Source: Actinomycetospora lemnae
Lineage (GTDB): Bacteria > Actinomycetota > Actinomycetes > Mycobacteriales > Pseudonocardiaceae
Reading direction: 5' to 3'
Assembly: GCF_028737315.1 (NCBI RefSeq)
Contig: NZ_JAQZAO010000001.1
Location: forward strand, 682,001 to 746,000
DNA: 64,000 bases
Position 1 is the first letter of the stretch. Every line of letters begins with the position of its first letter. Of this stretch, positions 19,479 to 29,216 are shown piece after piece. The position numbers were made by a program, and so were the translations under genes. The notes below the pieces were generated by a model, which was not told the origin of the DNA, ran no database searches, and saw only the letters and a program-made list of their open reading frames with translations.

Positions 19479-19952
19479 TCAGCCGATCCGCTCGCACAGG
19501 CGGCGGTGCACCTCGGGGTGCAGGAAGGCGCTGACGTCGCCGCCGCCGCGCGCGACCTCCTTGACCAGCGAGCTCGAGACGTACGACCACCGCGGGTCGG
19601 TGATGAGGAACGTGGAGTCGACGCCGGTCTGGTGGCGGTTCATCTGGGCCATCGGCTCCTCGAACCCGAAGTCGACGGACGAGCGCAGCCCCTTGACCAG
19701 GGTCGCGGCGCCGATCGCGCGGCAGTAGTCGACGACGAGGCCCTCGAACGCGTCGGTGCGGACGTTGGGGACGCCCTCCAGCGCCGTGGCGAGCAGCTCG
19801 CGGCGCTCGTCGACGGTGAACAGGCCCTGCTTGGAGGGGTTCACCGCGACGGCGACGACCACCTCGTCGAACAGCGCCGCCGCGCGGGTGACGACGTCGA
19901 CGTGCCCGAGCGTGACGGGGTCGAACGAGCCGGGGCACACCGCGATCGCCAT
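19479..19952 (-). CDS. coaD: Phosphopantetheine adenylyltransferase
   Basis: Fourth step of coenzyme A synthesis: 4'-phosphopantetheine + ATP to dephospho-CoA. The 157-residue protein has the nucleotidyltransferase GSFDPVTLGH motif (8-17), NPSKQGLFTVDERREL, VKGLRSSVDFGFEEPMAQMN and the SSSLVKEVARGGGDVSAFLHP C-terminal motif. In many genomes rsmD is immediately upstream; here rsmD lies 5 kb away next to pyc, with the intervening segment carrying the disordered-protein genes. Confidence 0.97.
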   Translation of the reverse strand: MAIAVCPGSFDPVTLGHVDVVTRAAALFDEVVVAVAVNPSKQGLFTVDERRELLATALEGVPNVRTDAFEGLVVDYCRAIGAATLVKGLRSSVDFGFEEPMAQMNRHQTGVDSTFLITDPRWSYVSSSLVKEVARGGGDVSAFLHPEVHRRLCERIG

Positions 19953-19979
19953 GGCGCCTGATCATTCCAGAGCGCGACG

Positions 19980-20651
19980 ATGACCGACGTGGACGCCGAC
20001 CTCCTGCGCGCCGACCTGGCCGCGCTCTACCCGCAGTTCGGGCTGCGGGTGGCCCACGCCGGGACCGTGCTCCTCGGGCCGACCGACGAGGAGCTGCTCG
20101 AGCTCGCCGACATCGTCGCCGAGCCCGGCGGGGTGGTGGAGCCGGGGCGCGAGGGCGAGCTCCTGGGGTGGACGCCCGAGAGCGGCGAGGGGGCCGCCCG
20201 GCGCTTCCTCGAGTGGGCGTGGCGGCTACGGGAGGCGCCGTCGCCCGCGCGCTGGCGGGTGCCGCTGGCCGTCCTCGACGGCGGCCGCGCGCTCGGGCTG
20301 GCGGTGCTGGCGCACGAGCTCGACGATCCGGCGGGGACGGTCCGCACGTCGTCGTGGCTGGCGCGCGCCGAGCAGGGGCGCGGGCTGGGGCGCCGGGTGC
20401 GGCTGATGCTCCTGGAGCTGGCGTTCGCGCACCTCGGGGCCACGCGGGCCGTCACCGGCGCGGCCGAGGGCAACGCCGCCTCGCGGGCCGTGACGGCGCG
20501 GCTCGGCTACCGCGAGACGCACCGCGCCACGGGTGGCGACGGTGTCGTCGAGGTCCACGCCGCGATCACCCCGGCGACCTGGCGGCGGCGACGCCTGCCC
20601 GACGTCGACGTCGAGGGCGTGGACGCCTTCCTGGCGGCCGTCACGTCGTGA
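19980..20651 (+). CDS. GNAT-family N-acetyltransferase
   Basis: A 223-residue protein. The N-terminal ~85 residues resemble those of RimJ/RimL-like enzymes and the acetyl-CoA site is in ASWLARAEQGRGLGRRVRLMLLELAF (seen as TVRTSSWLARAEQGRGLG), followed by GATRAVTGAAEGNAASRAVTARLGYRE, the classic GNAT motif B. The acceptor is unknown. It is divergent from coaD by 27 bases and overlaps the convergent lipoprotein gene by 11 bases. Confidence 0.9.
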   Translation: MTDVDADLLRADLAALYPQFGLRVAHAGTVLLGPTDEELLELADIVAEPGGVVEPGREGELLGWTPESGEGAARRFLEWAWRLREAPSPARWRVPLAVLDGGRALGLAVLAHELDDPAGTVRTSSWLARAEQGRGLGRRVRLMLLELAFAHLGATRAVTGAAEGNAASRAVTARLGYRETHRATGGDGVVEVHAAITPATWRRRRLPDVDVEGVDAFLAAVTS

Positions 20652-21006
20652 AGGCGGTGACCGTCAGCTCGCCGGGCCCGCCGGTGGCCGACCGGAAGAC
20701 GATCGCGCCGTCGGGGTTCGCGACGCGCTGCTGGGCGTCGTCGGGCGGGAGCCCGGACGCGGCGCGCCACGATCCGGCGTCGGCGAGGCGGACCGCGAGG
20801 ACCACGCGGGTGTCGATGCCGCTCTGGGTCTCCAGCCGTGTCACCACCGCGTCCGCCGGCAGCGGGGCGAGCGCGGCGAAGCGCAGGGCCCGGTCGACCT
20901 GGGCGGGAGTGGGCGGAGCGTCGCGGGGCTGTGGCGGCGCGGTGGTGCAGGCGCCCAGGGCGACCAGCAGCGCCGTCAGGAGCACGGGCACGAGGTTCGA
21001 CCGCAC
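20641..21006 (-). CDS. Small putative lipoprotein
   Basis: A 121-residue protein with a lipoprotein signal: MRSNLVPVLLTALLVALGAC, where LGAC is a lipobox with the modified Cys at about residue 20. The remainder (VDRALRFAALAPLPADAVVTRLETQSGIDTRVVLAVRLADAGSW, ending GPGELTVTAFTT) contains beta-strand patterns but no family I recognise. It should be anchored outside the membrane. Convergent with the acetyltransferase gene. Confidence 0.75.
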   Translation of the reverse strand: MRSNLVPVLLTALLVALGACTTAPPQPRDAPPTPAQVDRALRFAALAPLPADAVVTRLETQSGIDTRVVLAVRLADAGSWRAASGLPPDDAQQRVANPDGAIVFRSATGGPGELTVTAFTT

Positions 21007-21135
21007 GTCGTCGATCGTGGCAGGTGCTCCGTGGCGAGGAGCCGCCGCGCGCAGCAGGCCCTGACCGTCGGCGCGTGGGGCGGGTCCGGCTGGGCCGACC
21101 GGCGCCGTTTCCGCACCTCACGGGGACGGCGACCC

Positions 21136-21151
21136 TGTGGGGTACCCCACA
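21136..21151. promoter_or_regulatory. Perfect 16-bp palindrome before the repeat-protein gene
   Basis: TGTGGGGTACCCCACA directly precedes the AAGGAGG ribosome site of the 21164 gene. It would overlap the transcription start or leader, so repressor binding is plausible. It contains GGGTAC, like a stress-sigma -10, but no matching -35 at proper distance. Confidence 0.35.
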
Positions 21152-21163
21152 AGGAGGCACAGC

Positions 21164-22356
<1,193 letters not shown>

Positions 22357-22360
<4 letters not shown>

Positions 22361-22596
22361 GCGACGACCGCCCGCCGGACCTCGAGTTCCGGGCCACGGT
22401 GCGGGCGCGCCGGCTGCGCTTCCACGAGGAGCCGCAGGTCCGGGTCGACCTGACCGGCGACCAGGACGACGCCTCGTCCTCGGGGAGCCGGCGTCGCGAC
22501 CTCCCCGACCGCGTCCAGGCCCACACGACCTACCGGGACGTGCGCATCGACGAGGCGATCCTGTCCTGGGTCGACGCGCCAGACGACCCGACCTGA
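22357..22596 (+). CDS. Small unknown protein coupled to the repeat-protein gene
   Basis: A 79-residue protein whose ATG overlaps the upstream stop as ATGA, so it is translationally coupled. The sequence (DLEFRATVRARRLRFHEEPQVRVDLTGDQ..., VQAHTTYRDVRIDEAILSWVDAP) has an N-terminal beta-strand pair and a short C-terminal helix. The strand pattern R-x-L-R-x-x-x-x-x-V-R-V-D-L loosely resembles the N-terminus of the convergent acidic protein (GGRRVRIDITTEED), which might mean a shared small domain; that is weak. No known family recognised. Confidence 0.75.
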
Positions 22597-22600
22597 CCGC

Positions 22601-22639
22601 TCCCGGGCGGCCGGCACCGCGCCCGCCGGCCGCCCGGGA
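22601..22639. terminator. Bidirectional hairpin between the two disordered-protein genes
   Basis: TCCCGGGCGGCCGGC (22601-22615) pairs perfectly with 22625-22639 around a 9-base loop. It fills the 49-bp gap between the convergent genes ending at 22596 and 22646 and can terminate both. Confidence 0.82.
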
Positions 22640-22645
22640 CGTCGA

Positions 22646-24031
22646 TCAGCCCGCCGACCCCGACGAGCTGCGACGACGGCGGGTCGTCGGCTGCTCCTGG
22701 TCCCCGGCCTCCGTCGACTGCCGGGGACGCCGCGGCGAGCGCGGACGGGCCGGCTCGTCGGTGCCCGACTCCGACGGCCGCCGGCGCCGCGCTCCCCCGC
22801 TGCGGCCCGGCTGCGCGTCGGGCGTCTCCTCGGGGCGCTTGGAGCGGCGGGGCTGGGTCGACGACTGCGACGACCGGGTCGACCCGGACGAACCCGCGGA
22901 CTCGGACGACCGCGAGGACCCGGACGCCTCCTCGGGCCGGCGGGGGCGACGCAGGTGGAGCCGCTCGGCGAGGCCGTGGCGGCCGTCGCCGTCCTGCCCC
23001 TCGTCGGTGCCGTCTCCGTCGGAGCTCCCGGCGCGGGCGCCGGACTGGTCCGCGGCCTCGTCGACGTCGACGCCCTGGTCGCGGGAGGCTCCGGCGGCCG
23101 GCGCCTGGTCCTCCTCGTCGGCGTCCTCAGCCTCGGCGTCCTCCTCCGCGTCGTCCTCGGCGTCCTCGGCGTCGGCGTCCTCGGCGTCGGCGTCCTCGGC
23201 GTCGGCGTCCTCGGCGTCGGCGTCCTCGGCGTCGGCGTCCTCGGCGTCGGCGTCCTCGGCCTCGGCGTCGTCCTCCGCCTCGAGGTCCTCGGTCTCGTCC
23301 TCGAGGTCCTCGGTCTCGTCCTCGGTCTCGTCCTCGAGGTCCTCGGTCTCGTCTGCCTGGTCCTCGACCTCGTCGTCCGCCTCGTCCTCAGCCTCGTCGT
23401 CGGCTTCGTCGTCGGCTTCGTCGTCGAGATCGCTCTCGGCCTCGGCGTCCGCGTCCGCGTCGTCGGCCTCGTCGTCCGCCTCGTCGTCGAGGTCCTCGGC
23501 CTCGGCGTCCTCGGCGTCCTCGGCCTCGAGATCCTCGGCCTCGAGATCCTCGGCCTCGAGATCCTCGGACTCGTCGTCGCCCTCGTCCTCGTCAGCCGCC
23601 TCGGCGTCCTCCGCCTCGTCGTCCGCCCGGTCGTCGGCCTCGGCCTCGGCGTCCTCGACCTCGTCGTCGCCCTCGTCCCCGGCGTCCTCCGCCTCGAGGT
23701 CGTCGTCCTCCGCGTCCTCGGCGTCGAGATCCTCGGCCTGGTCCTCGTCGGCCTGGTCCTCGTCGGCCTGGTCCTCGTCCTCGACGTCGGCGCTGTCCTC
23801 GACGTCGCCGTCCTCGCCGGTGTCCTCGTCGCGGGCCTCGCCCGTCTCCTCACCCCCGAGCCCGTCGGACCGCACGCCGACGCCGTCCTGCTCGCCGGTG
23901 CCGTCCTGGCTCTGTCCGGTGACGCGCTGCTGGCCGTCCTCCTCGGTCGTGATGTCGATCCGCACCCGCCGTCCGCCGATGACGACGGAGCCGTGGAGGT
24001 CGATCGATTCGATGCCGAGCGCTTCGGTCAT
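22646..24031 (-). CDS. Hyper-acidic repeat protein with basic C-terminus
   Basis: The 461-residue product starts MTEALGIESIDLHGSVVIGGRRVRIDITTEED, a plausible small folded unit, then about 230 residues almost entirely Asp, Glu and Ala (DADAED, EDLEAED, DEDQADED and EDLEDETED units), then a Ser/Arg/Pro-rich region with several [10 protein letters not shown] clusters. It is therefore strongly bipolar: acidic middle, basic end. ATG 24031 follows GAAGGA at 8-9 bases. No signal peptide or membrane segment. I do not recognise a family; possible roles are DNA mimicry, chaperone-like or metal/polycation binding, all untested. Confidence 0.8.
   Translation of the reverse strand: MTEALGIESIDLHGSVVIGGRRVRIDITTEEDGQQRVTGQSQDGTGEQDGVGVRSDGLGGEETGEARDEDTGEDGDVEDSADVEDEDQADEDQADEDQAEDLDAEDAEDDDLEAEDAGDEGDDEVEDAEAEADDRADDEAEDAEAADEDEGDDESEDLEAEDLEAEDLEAEDAEDAEAEDLDDEADDEADDADADAEAESDLDDEADDEADDEAEDEADDEVEDQADETEDLEDETEDETEDLEDETEDLEAEDDAEAEDADAEDADAEDADAEDADAEDADAEDADAEDAEDDAEEDAEAEDADEEDQAPAAGASRDQGVDVDEAADQSGARAGSSDGDGTDEGQDGDGRHGLAERLHLRRPRRPEEASGSSRSSESAGSSGSTRSSQSSTQPRRSKRPEETPDAQPGRSGGARRRRPSESGTDEPARPRSPRRPRQSTEAGDQEQPTTRRRRSSSGSAG
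23161..23265 (-). repeat. 15-bp tandem repeat array in the acidic gene
   Basis: CGTCCTCGGCGTCGG is repeated six times exactly and once with one change, encoding DADAE units. Shorter 15-bp arrays of other units occur at about 23521-23566 (EDLEA) and 23740-23775 (DEDQA). All unit lengths are multiples of three, so copy changes keep the frame. Confidence 0.85.
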
Positions 24032-24377
24032 GGGTGGGTCCTTCCCGATGATCGGACGTCGCCGTCCGAGGGAGCGGGCAGGGCCGTGGTGGTCGACCCG
24101 CCGCGTGGGAGCCCGGCATTCCCGGCGCACGGACGGGTGACGCCGTGCGGGCGGCCGTCGCGACGAAGTGGCTCCGAGCGGCGCAGCCGGTGCGCCCCGC
24201 CACTGCGCGGCGCTGCGCCGCCGTCGCGCGGCCGTCCGTCCGGACGGCGCGACCGACCGCTCCCTCTGTTGCGGCGTGTCGCGTCGGCGAGCAGGTGGCG
24301 ATCCTGACGTTCAACGCCAGCGTGGACGCCACGCTGGCACACCCCGTGTGCCACTCGGGCTCGGTGCGGGGGCCGGG
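24032..24377. other. 346-bp gap between the acidic gene and rsmD
   Basis: No convincing gene. The left part should hold the promoter and GAAGGA ribosome site of the acidic-protein gene; the right end holds the tandem hairpins after rsmD. Short open frames cross it on both strands but their products are Arg/Ala-rich and typical of GC-rich non-coding DNA. The middle (about 24150-24290) shows nothing I can name. Confidence 0.5.
24316..24352 (-). terminator. Two adjoining hairpins downstream of rsmD
   Basis: GCCAGCGTGG-ACG-CCACGCTGGC (24316-24338) and GGCACAC-CCC-GTGTGCC (24336-24352) are both perfect and share two bases, so they would compete or stack. They lie 26 bases after the rsmD stop and probably end the pyc-rsmD transcript. 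Confidence 0.6.
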
Positions 24378-24917
24378 TCAGGTCGGGGCGGTGGCGAGGT
24401 GGAGGGTCGTCTCGCCGTAGGTGCGGGGCACCTCGGGGTCGAGGCCCTCGGGCCAGGTGGGCGCGGGCGAGCGGGTGTCCCGCTCGACGACCACGAGCCC
24501 GCCCCCGCGCACCCAGCGCGGCAGGAGGGCGAGGACCGCATCGACGGGGTCGGCGTAGGGCGGGTCGACGAAGACGAGGTCGACCGGGCCCGGCGTCCGC
24601 TTGAGGTACGCGAGCACCGACGACCGCCGCACCAGCGCGCCCCGCACCCCGGCCACCCCGACGTTGCTCTGGATCACCGCGCAGGCCCGCGGGTCCCGCT
24701 CGACGAGCAGCGCGGTGGACGCCCCGCGCGAGAGCGCCTCGATGCCCAGCGCGCCGGAGCCGGCGAAGAGGTCGAGGACCTCCGCGTCCTCCAGCGCGTC
24801 GCGCGCCTCGAGCGCGGAGAACAGGGCCTCGCGGACCCGGTCCGCGGTCGGGCGGGTGCCGGTCGGCGGCACGGCGATCTGACGACCGCCGGCCACGCCG
24901 CCGATGATGCGCGTCAT
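24378..24917 (-). CDS. rsmD: 16S rRNA (guanine966-N2)-methyltransferase RsmD
   Basis: SAM-dependent enzyme that methylates G966 of 16S rRNA in the assembled small subunit. The 179-residue protein starts MTRIIGGVAGGRQIAVP, has motif I LDLFAGSGALGIEALSRGA, and the N-methyltransferase active-site motif FVDPPY. ATG 24917 directly follows the pyc TAG with no gap, so it is co-transcribed with pyc. Confidence 0.96.
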   Translation of the reverse strand: MTRIIGGVAGGRQIAVPPTGTRPTADRVREALFSALEARDALEDAEVLDLFAGSGALGIEALSRGASTALLVERDPRACAVIQSNVGVAGVRGALVRRSSVLAYLKRTPGPVDLVFVDPPYADPVDAVLALLPRWVRGGGLVVVERDTRSPAPTWPEGLDPEVPRTYGETTLHLATAPT

Positions 24918-27900
24918 CTACGCCAGCACCACGACCAGGTCGCCGCCCTCCACCTGCTGGACCGACGCGATCGCCAGGCGCTCCACCGTGCCGGCCCTCG
25001 GCGCGGTGATCGACGCCTCCATCTTCATCGCCTCGATCGTCGCGACGGTGTCGCCGGCCTCGACCCGGTCGCCCTCGCCCACCTGCAACGTCACCACGCC
25101 CGCGAACGGCGCCGGCACGTGGCCCGGGTCGCTGCGGTCGGCCTTCTCGGCGGCCTTGACGTCGGTGTGGACGGCGCGGTCACGGACCTGCAGCGGCCGC
25201 AGCTGCCCGTTGAGCGACATCAGCACCGTGCGCATCCCGCGCTCGTCGGGCTCCGAGATCGCCTGCAGCTCGATGAGCAGCTGCACGCCCGTGTCGATGT
25301 CGACGGCGTACTCGCGCTCGGACTCCAGCCCGTAGAAGAACTCCTGGCTGCGCAGCACCGAGGTGTCGCCGTAGGAGTGACGATGCTCGCGGAAGTCCTT
25401 CGTCGGCCCCGGGAAGAGCAGCTCGTTGAGCGTCGCGGCGCGGTCGGCCTCGAGGCCCTTGCGGTCGTCGTCGCTCAGCTCCGCGAGCCCCGGGCGCTCG
25501 GTGCGGCCCTCGAGCGCCCGCGAGCGCAGCGGCTCGGGCCAGCCGCCGGGCGGGTCGCCGAGCTCACCGCGCAGGAAGCCGATCACCGAATCGGGGATGT
25601 CGTACTTCGACGGCTCCGCCTCGAACGCCGCCGGGTCGACGCCGGCGCCGACGAAGTGCAGCGCGAGGTCCCCGACGACCTTCGACGACGGCGTGACCTT
25701 CACCAGGTGCCCGAGCATCCGGTCGGCGGCCGCGTAGGCGTCCTCGACCTGCTCGAACCGGTCCCCCAGCCCCAGCGCCACGGCCTGCTGGCGCAGGTTC
25801 GACAGCTGCCCGCCGGGGATCTCGTGGGTGTAGACGCGCCCGGTCGGCGACGCCAGCCCCGCCTCGAACGGCGCGTAGACCCTGCGGACCAGCTCCCAGT
25901 ACGGCTCGAGGGCGTTGACGGCGTCGAGCGAGAGCCCCGTCGGGCGGTCCGAGTGGTCGGTCGCGGCGACGAGCGCCGACAGCGACGGCTGCGACGTCGT
26001 CCCGGCCATCGACGCCACCGCGGCGTCCACCGCGTCCACGCCCGCGTCGATCGCCGCGGTCAGCGTCGCGAGCTGGCCGCCGGCGGTGTCGTGGGTGTGC
26101 AGGTGCACGGGCAGGTCGAAGCGCTCCCGCAGGGCCGTCACGAGCCTGCGCGCGGCGGGCGGGCGCAGCAGCCCCGCCATGTCCTTGATCGCCAGCACGT
26201 GCGCGCCCGCCTCGACGATCTGCTCGGCGAGGCGCAGGTAGTAGTCGAGCGTGTAGAGCTTCTCCGACGGGTCGTCCAGGTCGCTCGTGTAGCAGAGCGC
26301 GACCTCGGCGACCGCCCCGCCGGACGCGCGCACGGCGTCGATCGCCGGGCGCATCTGCGAGACGTCGTTGAGCGCGTCGAAGATCCGGAAGATGTCGATG
26401 CCGACGCGGGCGGCCTCGGCGACGAAGGCGTCGGTCACCTCGGTCGGGTAGGGCGTGTATCCGACGGTGTTGCGCCCGCGCAGCAGCATCTGCAGGCACA
26501 GGTTGGGGACGGCCTCGCGCAGGCGGGCGAGGCGCTCCCACGGGTCCTCGGCGAGGAAGCGCAGCGCGACGTCGTACGTCGCCCCGCCCCAGCACTCGAG
26601 CGAGAGCAGCTCCGGGGTGGTGCGCGCGACGTGCGGGGCGATGTCGATCAGGTCGCGGGTGCGCACGCGCGTCGCGAGCAGCGACTGGTGGGCGTCGCGG
26701 AACGTCGTGTCGGTGACCGGGACCGTCGACTGCTCGCGCAGCCACGACGCGAACCCCTCGGGGCCCAGCTCGGCCAGGCGGCGGCGCGACCCGTCCGGCG
26801 GCGCCGCCGACAGGTCGACCGCGGGCCGCTTCTCGCGCGGGTCGACGAGGCGCGGCGGCTCGCCGTAGGGCTTGTTGACGGTGACGTCGGCGAGGTAGGC
26901 CATCAGGCGCGTGCCGCGGTCGGCGGGGGCGCGCGCGGAGAGCAGCTCGGGGTGCTCGGCGATGAAGCTCGTCGTCACGCGGCCCTCGCGGAAGTCCGGC
27001 TCGTCGAGCAGGGCCATGAGGAACGGGATGTTGGTGGCGACGCCGCGCACGCGGAACTCGGCGAGCGCCCGGCGGGCCCGGCGCACCGCGGTGGTGAAGT
27101 CGCGCCCGCGGCACGTGACCTTGACCAGCAGCGAGTCGAAGTGCGCGCTGATCTCCGCGCCGGCGTAGGCCGTCCCGCCGTCGAGGCGCACGCCCGAGCC
27201 GGACGCCGAGCGGTAGGCCGAGATCATCCCGATGTCGGGGCGGAACTCGTTGGCCGGGTCCTCGGTGGTGATGCGGCACTGGACGGCGAACCCGTGCAGG
27301 GCGACCGAGTCCTGGGAGAGCTCGAGGTCGGCGAGCGTCTCCCCCGACGCGATGCGCATCTGGGCGGCCACGAGGTCGACGTCGGCGACCTCCTCGGTGA
27401 CCGTGTGCTCCACCTGGATGCGCGGATTCATCTCGATGAAGTGGTGGTGGCCGTCGGCGTCGAGCAGGAACTCGACGGTGCCCGCGTTGACGTAGCCGAT
27501 GGCCTCGGCGAACTTGACCGCGTCCGCGCAGATGCGCTCGCGCAGCTCGGACGAGAGGTGCGGCGCGGGCGCGATCTCGACGACCTTCTGGTGACGCCGC
27601 TGCACCGAGCAGTCGCGCTCGAAGAGGTGCATGACGTGCCCGGCGCCGTCGGCGAGGATCTGGACCTCGATGTGGCGCGGGTCGATGACCGCCTGCTCGA
27701 GGATCACGGTGGCGTCGCCGAAGGCGCCCGACGCCTCGTTCATCGCCGCCTGCAGGGCGTCGCGCAGCGCGCTCGGCTCCTTGACCAGCCGCATGCCGCG
27801 CCCGCCACCGCCCGCGACGGCCTTGACGAACACCGGGAAGGTCATCGACTCGGACGCCGCGAGCAGGGTGTCGAGGTCGTCGGACGGGTCGGACGAGTCG

Positions 27901-28295
27901 AGCACCGGGACGCCGGCCTCGCGGGCGGCGGCGACCGCGCGGTGCTTGTTGCCGGCCATCGCGAGCACCCGCGGCGGCGGACCGATGAACGTGATGCCCG
28001 CCTGCTGGCACGCCGTGGCGAGCCCCGGGTTCTCCGACAGGAACCCGTAGCCGGGGTAGACGGCGTCGGCGCCGGAGCGCTGCGCGGCCGCGATGATCTC
28101 CTCGATCGACAGGTACGCGCGGACCGGGTGGCCGACCTCGCCGATCTGGTAGGCCTCGTCGGCCTTGAGCCGGTGCTCGGAGTTGCGGTCCTCGTGGGGG
28201 AACACGGCCACGGTGGCCGCGCCGAGCTCGTAGGCCGCCCGGAAGGCCCGGATCGCGATCTCGCCACGGTTGGCGACGAGCACCTTGCGGAACAT
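24918..28295 (-). CDS. pyc: Pyruvate carboxylase
   Basis: Biotin enzyme that carboxylates pyruvate to oxaloacetate (anaplerosis). All domains are in one 1125-residue chain: biotin carboxylase (about 1-455; MFRKVLVANRGEIAIRAFRA, KAVAGGGGRGMR, HFIEMNPRIQVEHTVTEE), carboxyltransferase (about 530-810; DTTFRDAHQSLLATRVRT, IKDMAGLL, HLHTHDTAGGQ), the tetramerisation/PC-specific region, and a biotin carrier domain ending with the biotinylation motif EAMKME. Starts ATG 28295. Confidence 0.98.
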   Translation of the reverse strand: MFRKVLVANRGEIAIRAFRAAYELGAATVAVFPHEDRNSEHRLKADEAYQIGEVGHPVRAYLSIEEIIAAAQRSGADAVYPGYGFLSENPGLATACQQAGITFIGPPPRVLAMAGNKHRAVAAAREAGVPVLDSSDPSDDLDTLLAASESMTFPVFVKAVAGGGGRGMRLVKEPSALRDALQAAMNEASGAFGDATVILEQAVIDPRHIEVQILADGAGHVMHLFERDCSVQRRHQKVVEIAPAPHLSSELRERICADAVKFAEAIGYVNAGTVEFLLDADGHHHFIEMNPRIQVEHTVTEEVADVDLVAAQMRIASGETLADLELSQDSVALHGFAVQCRITTEDPANEFRPDIGMISAYRSASGSGVRLDGGTAYAGAEISAHFDSLLVKVTCRGRDFTTAVRRARRALAEFRVRGVATNIPFLMALLDEPDFREGRVTTSFIAEHPELLSARAPADRGTRLMAYLADVTVNKPYGEPPRLVDPREKRPAVDLSAAPPDGSRRRLAELGPEGFASWLREQSTVPVTDTTFRDAHQSLLATRVRTRDLIDIAPHVARTTPELLSLECWGGATYDVALRFLAEDPWERLARLREAVPNLCLQMLLRGRNTVGYTPYPTEVTDAFVAEAARVGIDIFRIFDALNDVSQMRPAIDAVRASGGAVAEVALCYTSDLDDPSEKLYTLDYYLRLAEQIVEAGAHVLAIKDMAGLLRPPAARRLVTALRERFDLPVHLHTHDTAGGQLATLTAAIDAGVDAVDAAVASMAGTTSQPSLSALVAATDHSDRPTGLSLDAVNALEPYWELVRRVYAPFEAGLASPTGRVYTHEIPGGQLSNLRQQAVALGLGDRFEQVEDAYAAADRMLGHLVKVTPSSKVVGDLALHFVGAGVDPAAFEAEPSKYDIPDSVIGFLRGELGDPPGGWPEPLRSRALEGRTERPGLAELSDDDRKGLEADRAATLNELLFPGPTKDFREHRHSYGDTSVLRSQEFFYGLESEREYAVDIDTGVQLLIELQAISEPDERGMRTVLMSLNGQLRPLQVRDRAVHTDVKAAEKADRSDPGHVPAPFAGVVTLQVGEGDRVEAGDTVATIEAMKMEASITAPRAGTVERLAIASVQQVEGGDLVVVLA

Positions 28296-28438
28296 CTCTG
28301 CGACACACCCCTCCCACCGGCACCACCCGGCACCCGGGTCGGCGGAGGCTATCGCGACCGGGCGGTGTCATGAGGGCGACGTGTGTCATGGCGGTGCGGT
28401 ATCAAGGAGGGTGAGAGCAGAGCCAGGAGGAGGACATC

Positions 28439-29161
28439 GTGGACCGACCCCGACGTTCCGCCGCCCCGTGGCTGTTCGGCCTCGCCGCGCTGCTCACGCT
28501 GCTCTCGCCCGTGGTCTTCCTCGCCGTGTGGGTCGCCGCGGGCGACATCGAGGGCGTGGGCGTCGCCCTCCTGGCCGCGGTGGTCGACCTCTTCCTCGCC
28601 GCCGTCGCGGCGATCACCGCCACCGTCCTCGCCGTGCGCCGCGGCGTCACCCGCGTGCGCACGGTGGTGCACGGCCACCCCCAGGGCCGCGCCGGGCGCA
28701 TGGCCGAGCACGACGCCGCCCGCTGGCACCTCGCGCGCGACCGCTTCGCGAAGCTCCAGGCCGAGTACGCCGCGTTCGAGGCCGACCCGCGCGCCGTCGC
28801 CGCCCGCCCCGCGCTCGCCGACGTCACCGTCCCGGCCACCGCGCGCTTCGTGCAGGCGATGGGCGACGCCGAGTTCCTCGCCACCGAGACCGAGCCCGCC
28901 GGCCCCCGCCGCGCCGAGTTCGCCGCCGCGGTGGACCGCGCCGAGACGGCCTGGCAGGACGCCCAGCGCGTCGCCGAGGGCCTCGCGCAGTCCCGTCACG
29001 AGGCCCCGCCGGCGCGCGAGACCCGCGCGGTCGACCCCGCTCCCCCGCGCGTCGTGGGGGCCGGGGCGCCGCCCGGGTCGGAGTACACCCAGGCCGCCGA
29101 CGCCGTGCGCCGCGCCGCCGTCCGCGGGGCCCGCGACCTGCGCGACCGCCTGCGCGCCTGA
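28439..29161 (+). CDS. Two-pass membrane protein of unknown function
   Basis: The 240-residue product begins with two hydrophobic segments (about 11-33 and 42-66: [50 protein letters not shown]) then a long Ala/Arg/Glu helix-rich cytoplasmic part (AEHDAARWHLARDRFAKLQAEYAAFEADP, EFAAAVDRAETAWQDAQRVAEGLAQ). GTG 28439 follows AGGAGGAGG. No family recognised. Divergent from pyc, convergent with the hydrolase gene. Confidence 0.8.
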   Translation: MDRPRRSAAPWLFGLAALLTLLSPVVFLAVWVAAGDIEGVGVALLAAVVDLFLAAVAAITATVLAVRRGVTRVRTVVHGHPQGRAGRMAEHDAARWHLARDRFAKLQAEYAAFEADPRAVAARPALADVTVPATARFVQAMGDAEFLATETEPAGPRRAEFAAAVDRAETAWQDAQRVAEGLAQSRHEAPPARETRAVDPAPPRVVGAGAPPGSEYTQAADAVRRAAVRGARDLRDRLRA

Positions 29162-29167
29162 GGATCC

Positions 29168-29190
29168 GCAGCGAACGCGCTGTTCGCTGC
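29168..29190. terminator. Hairpin between convergent genes
   Basis: GCAGCGAAC-GCGCT-GTTCGCTGC is a perfect 9-bp stem, 6 bases after the stop of the membrane-protein gene and 26 bases before the hydrolase stop. It can terminate either transcript. Confidence 0.6.
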
Positions 29191-29216
29191 TCCTAGGCGT
29201 CCGAAGTCCCCGTTGA

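Noticed and set aside
23161-23265. CRISPR-like regular repeats
   Set aside because: The units are contiguous with no spacers and are coding repeats of the acidic protein.
24145-24420. Possible 91-codon gene in the gap before rsmD
   Set aside because: No ribosome site, Arg/Ala-rich sequence and overlap with the rsmD end and the hairpins point to non-coding DNA.
24168-28373. Very long open frame on the plus strand opposite pyc and rsmD
   Set aside because: Its product is dominated by Arg, Ala, Gly, His and Val with no motif, while the minus strand encodes complete Pyc and RsmD. It is a by-product of G/C third positions.
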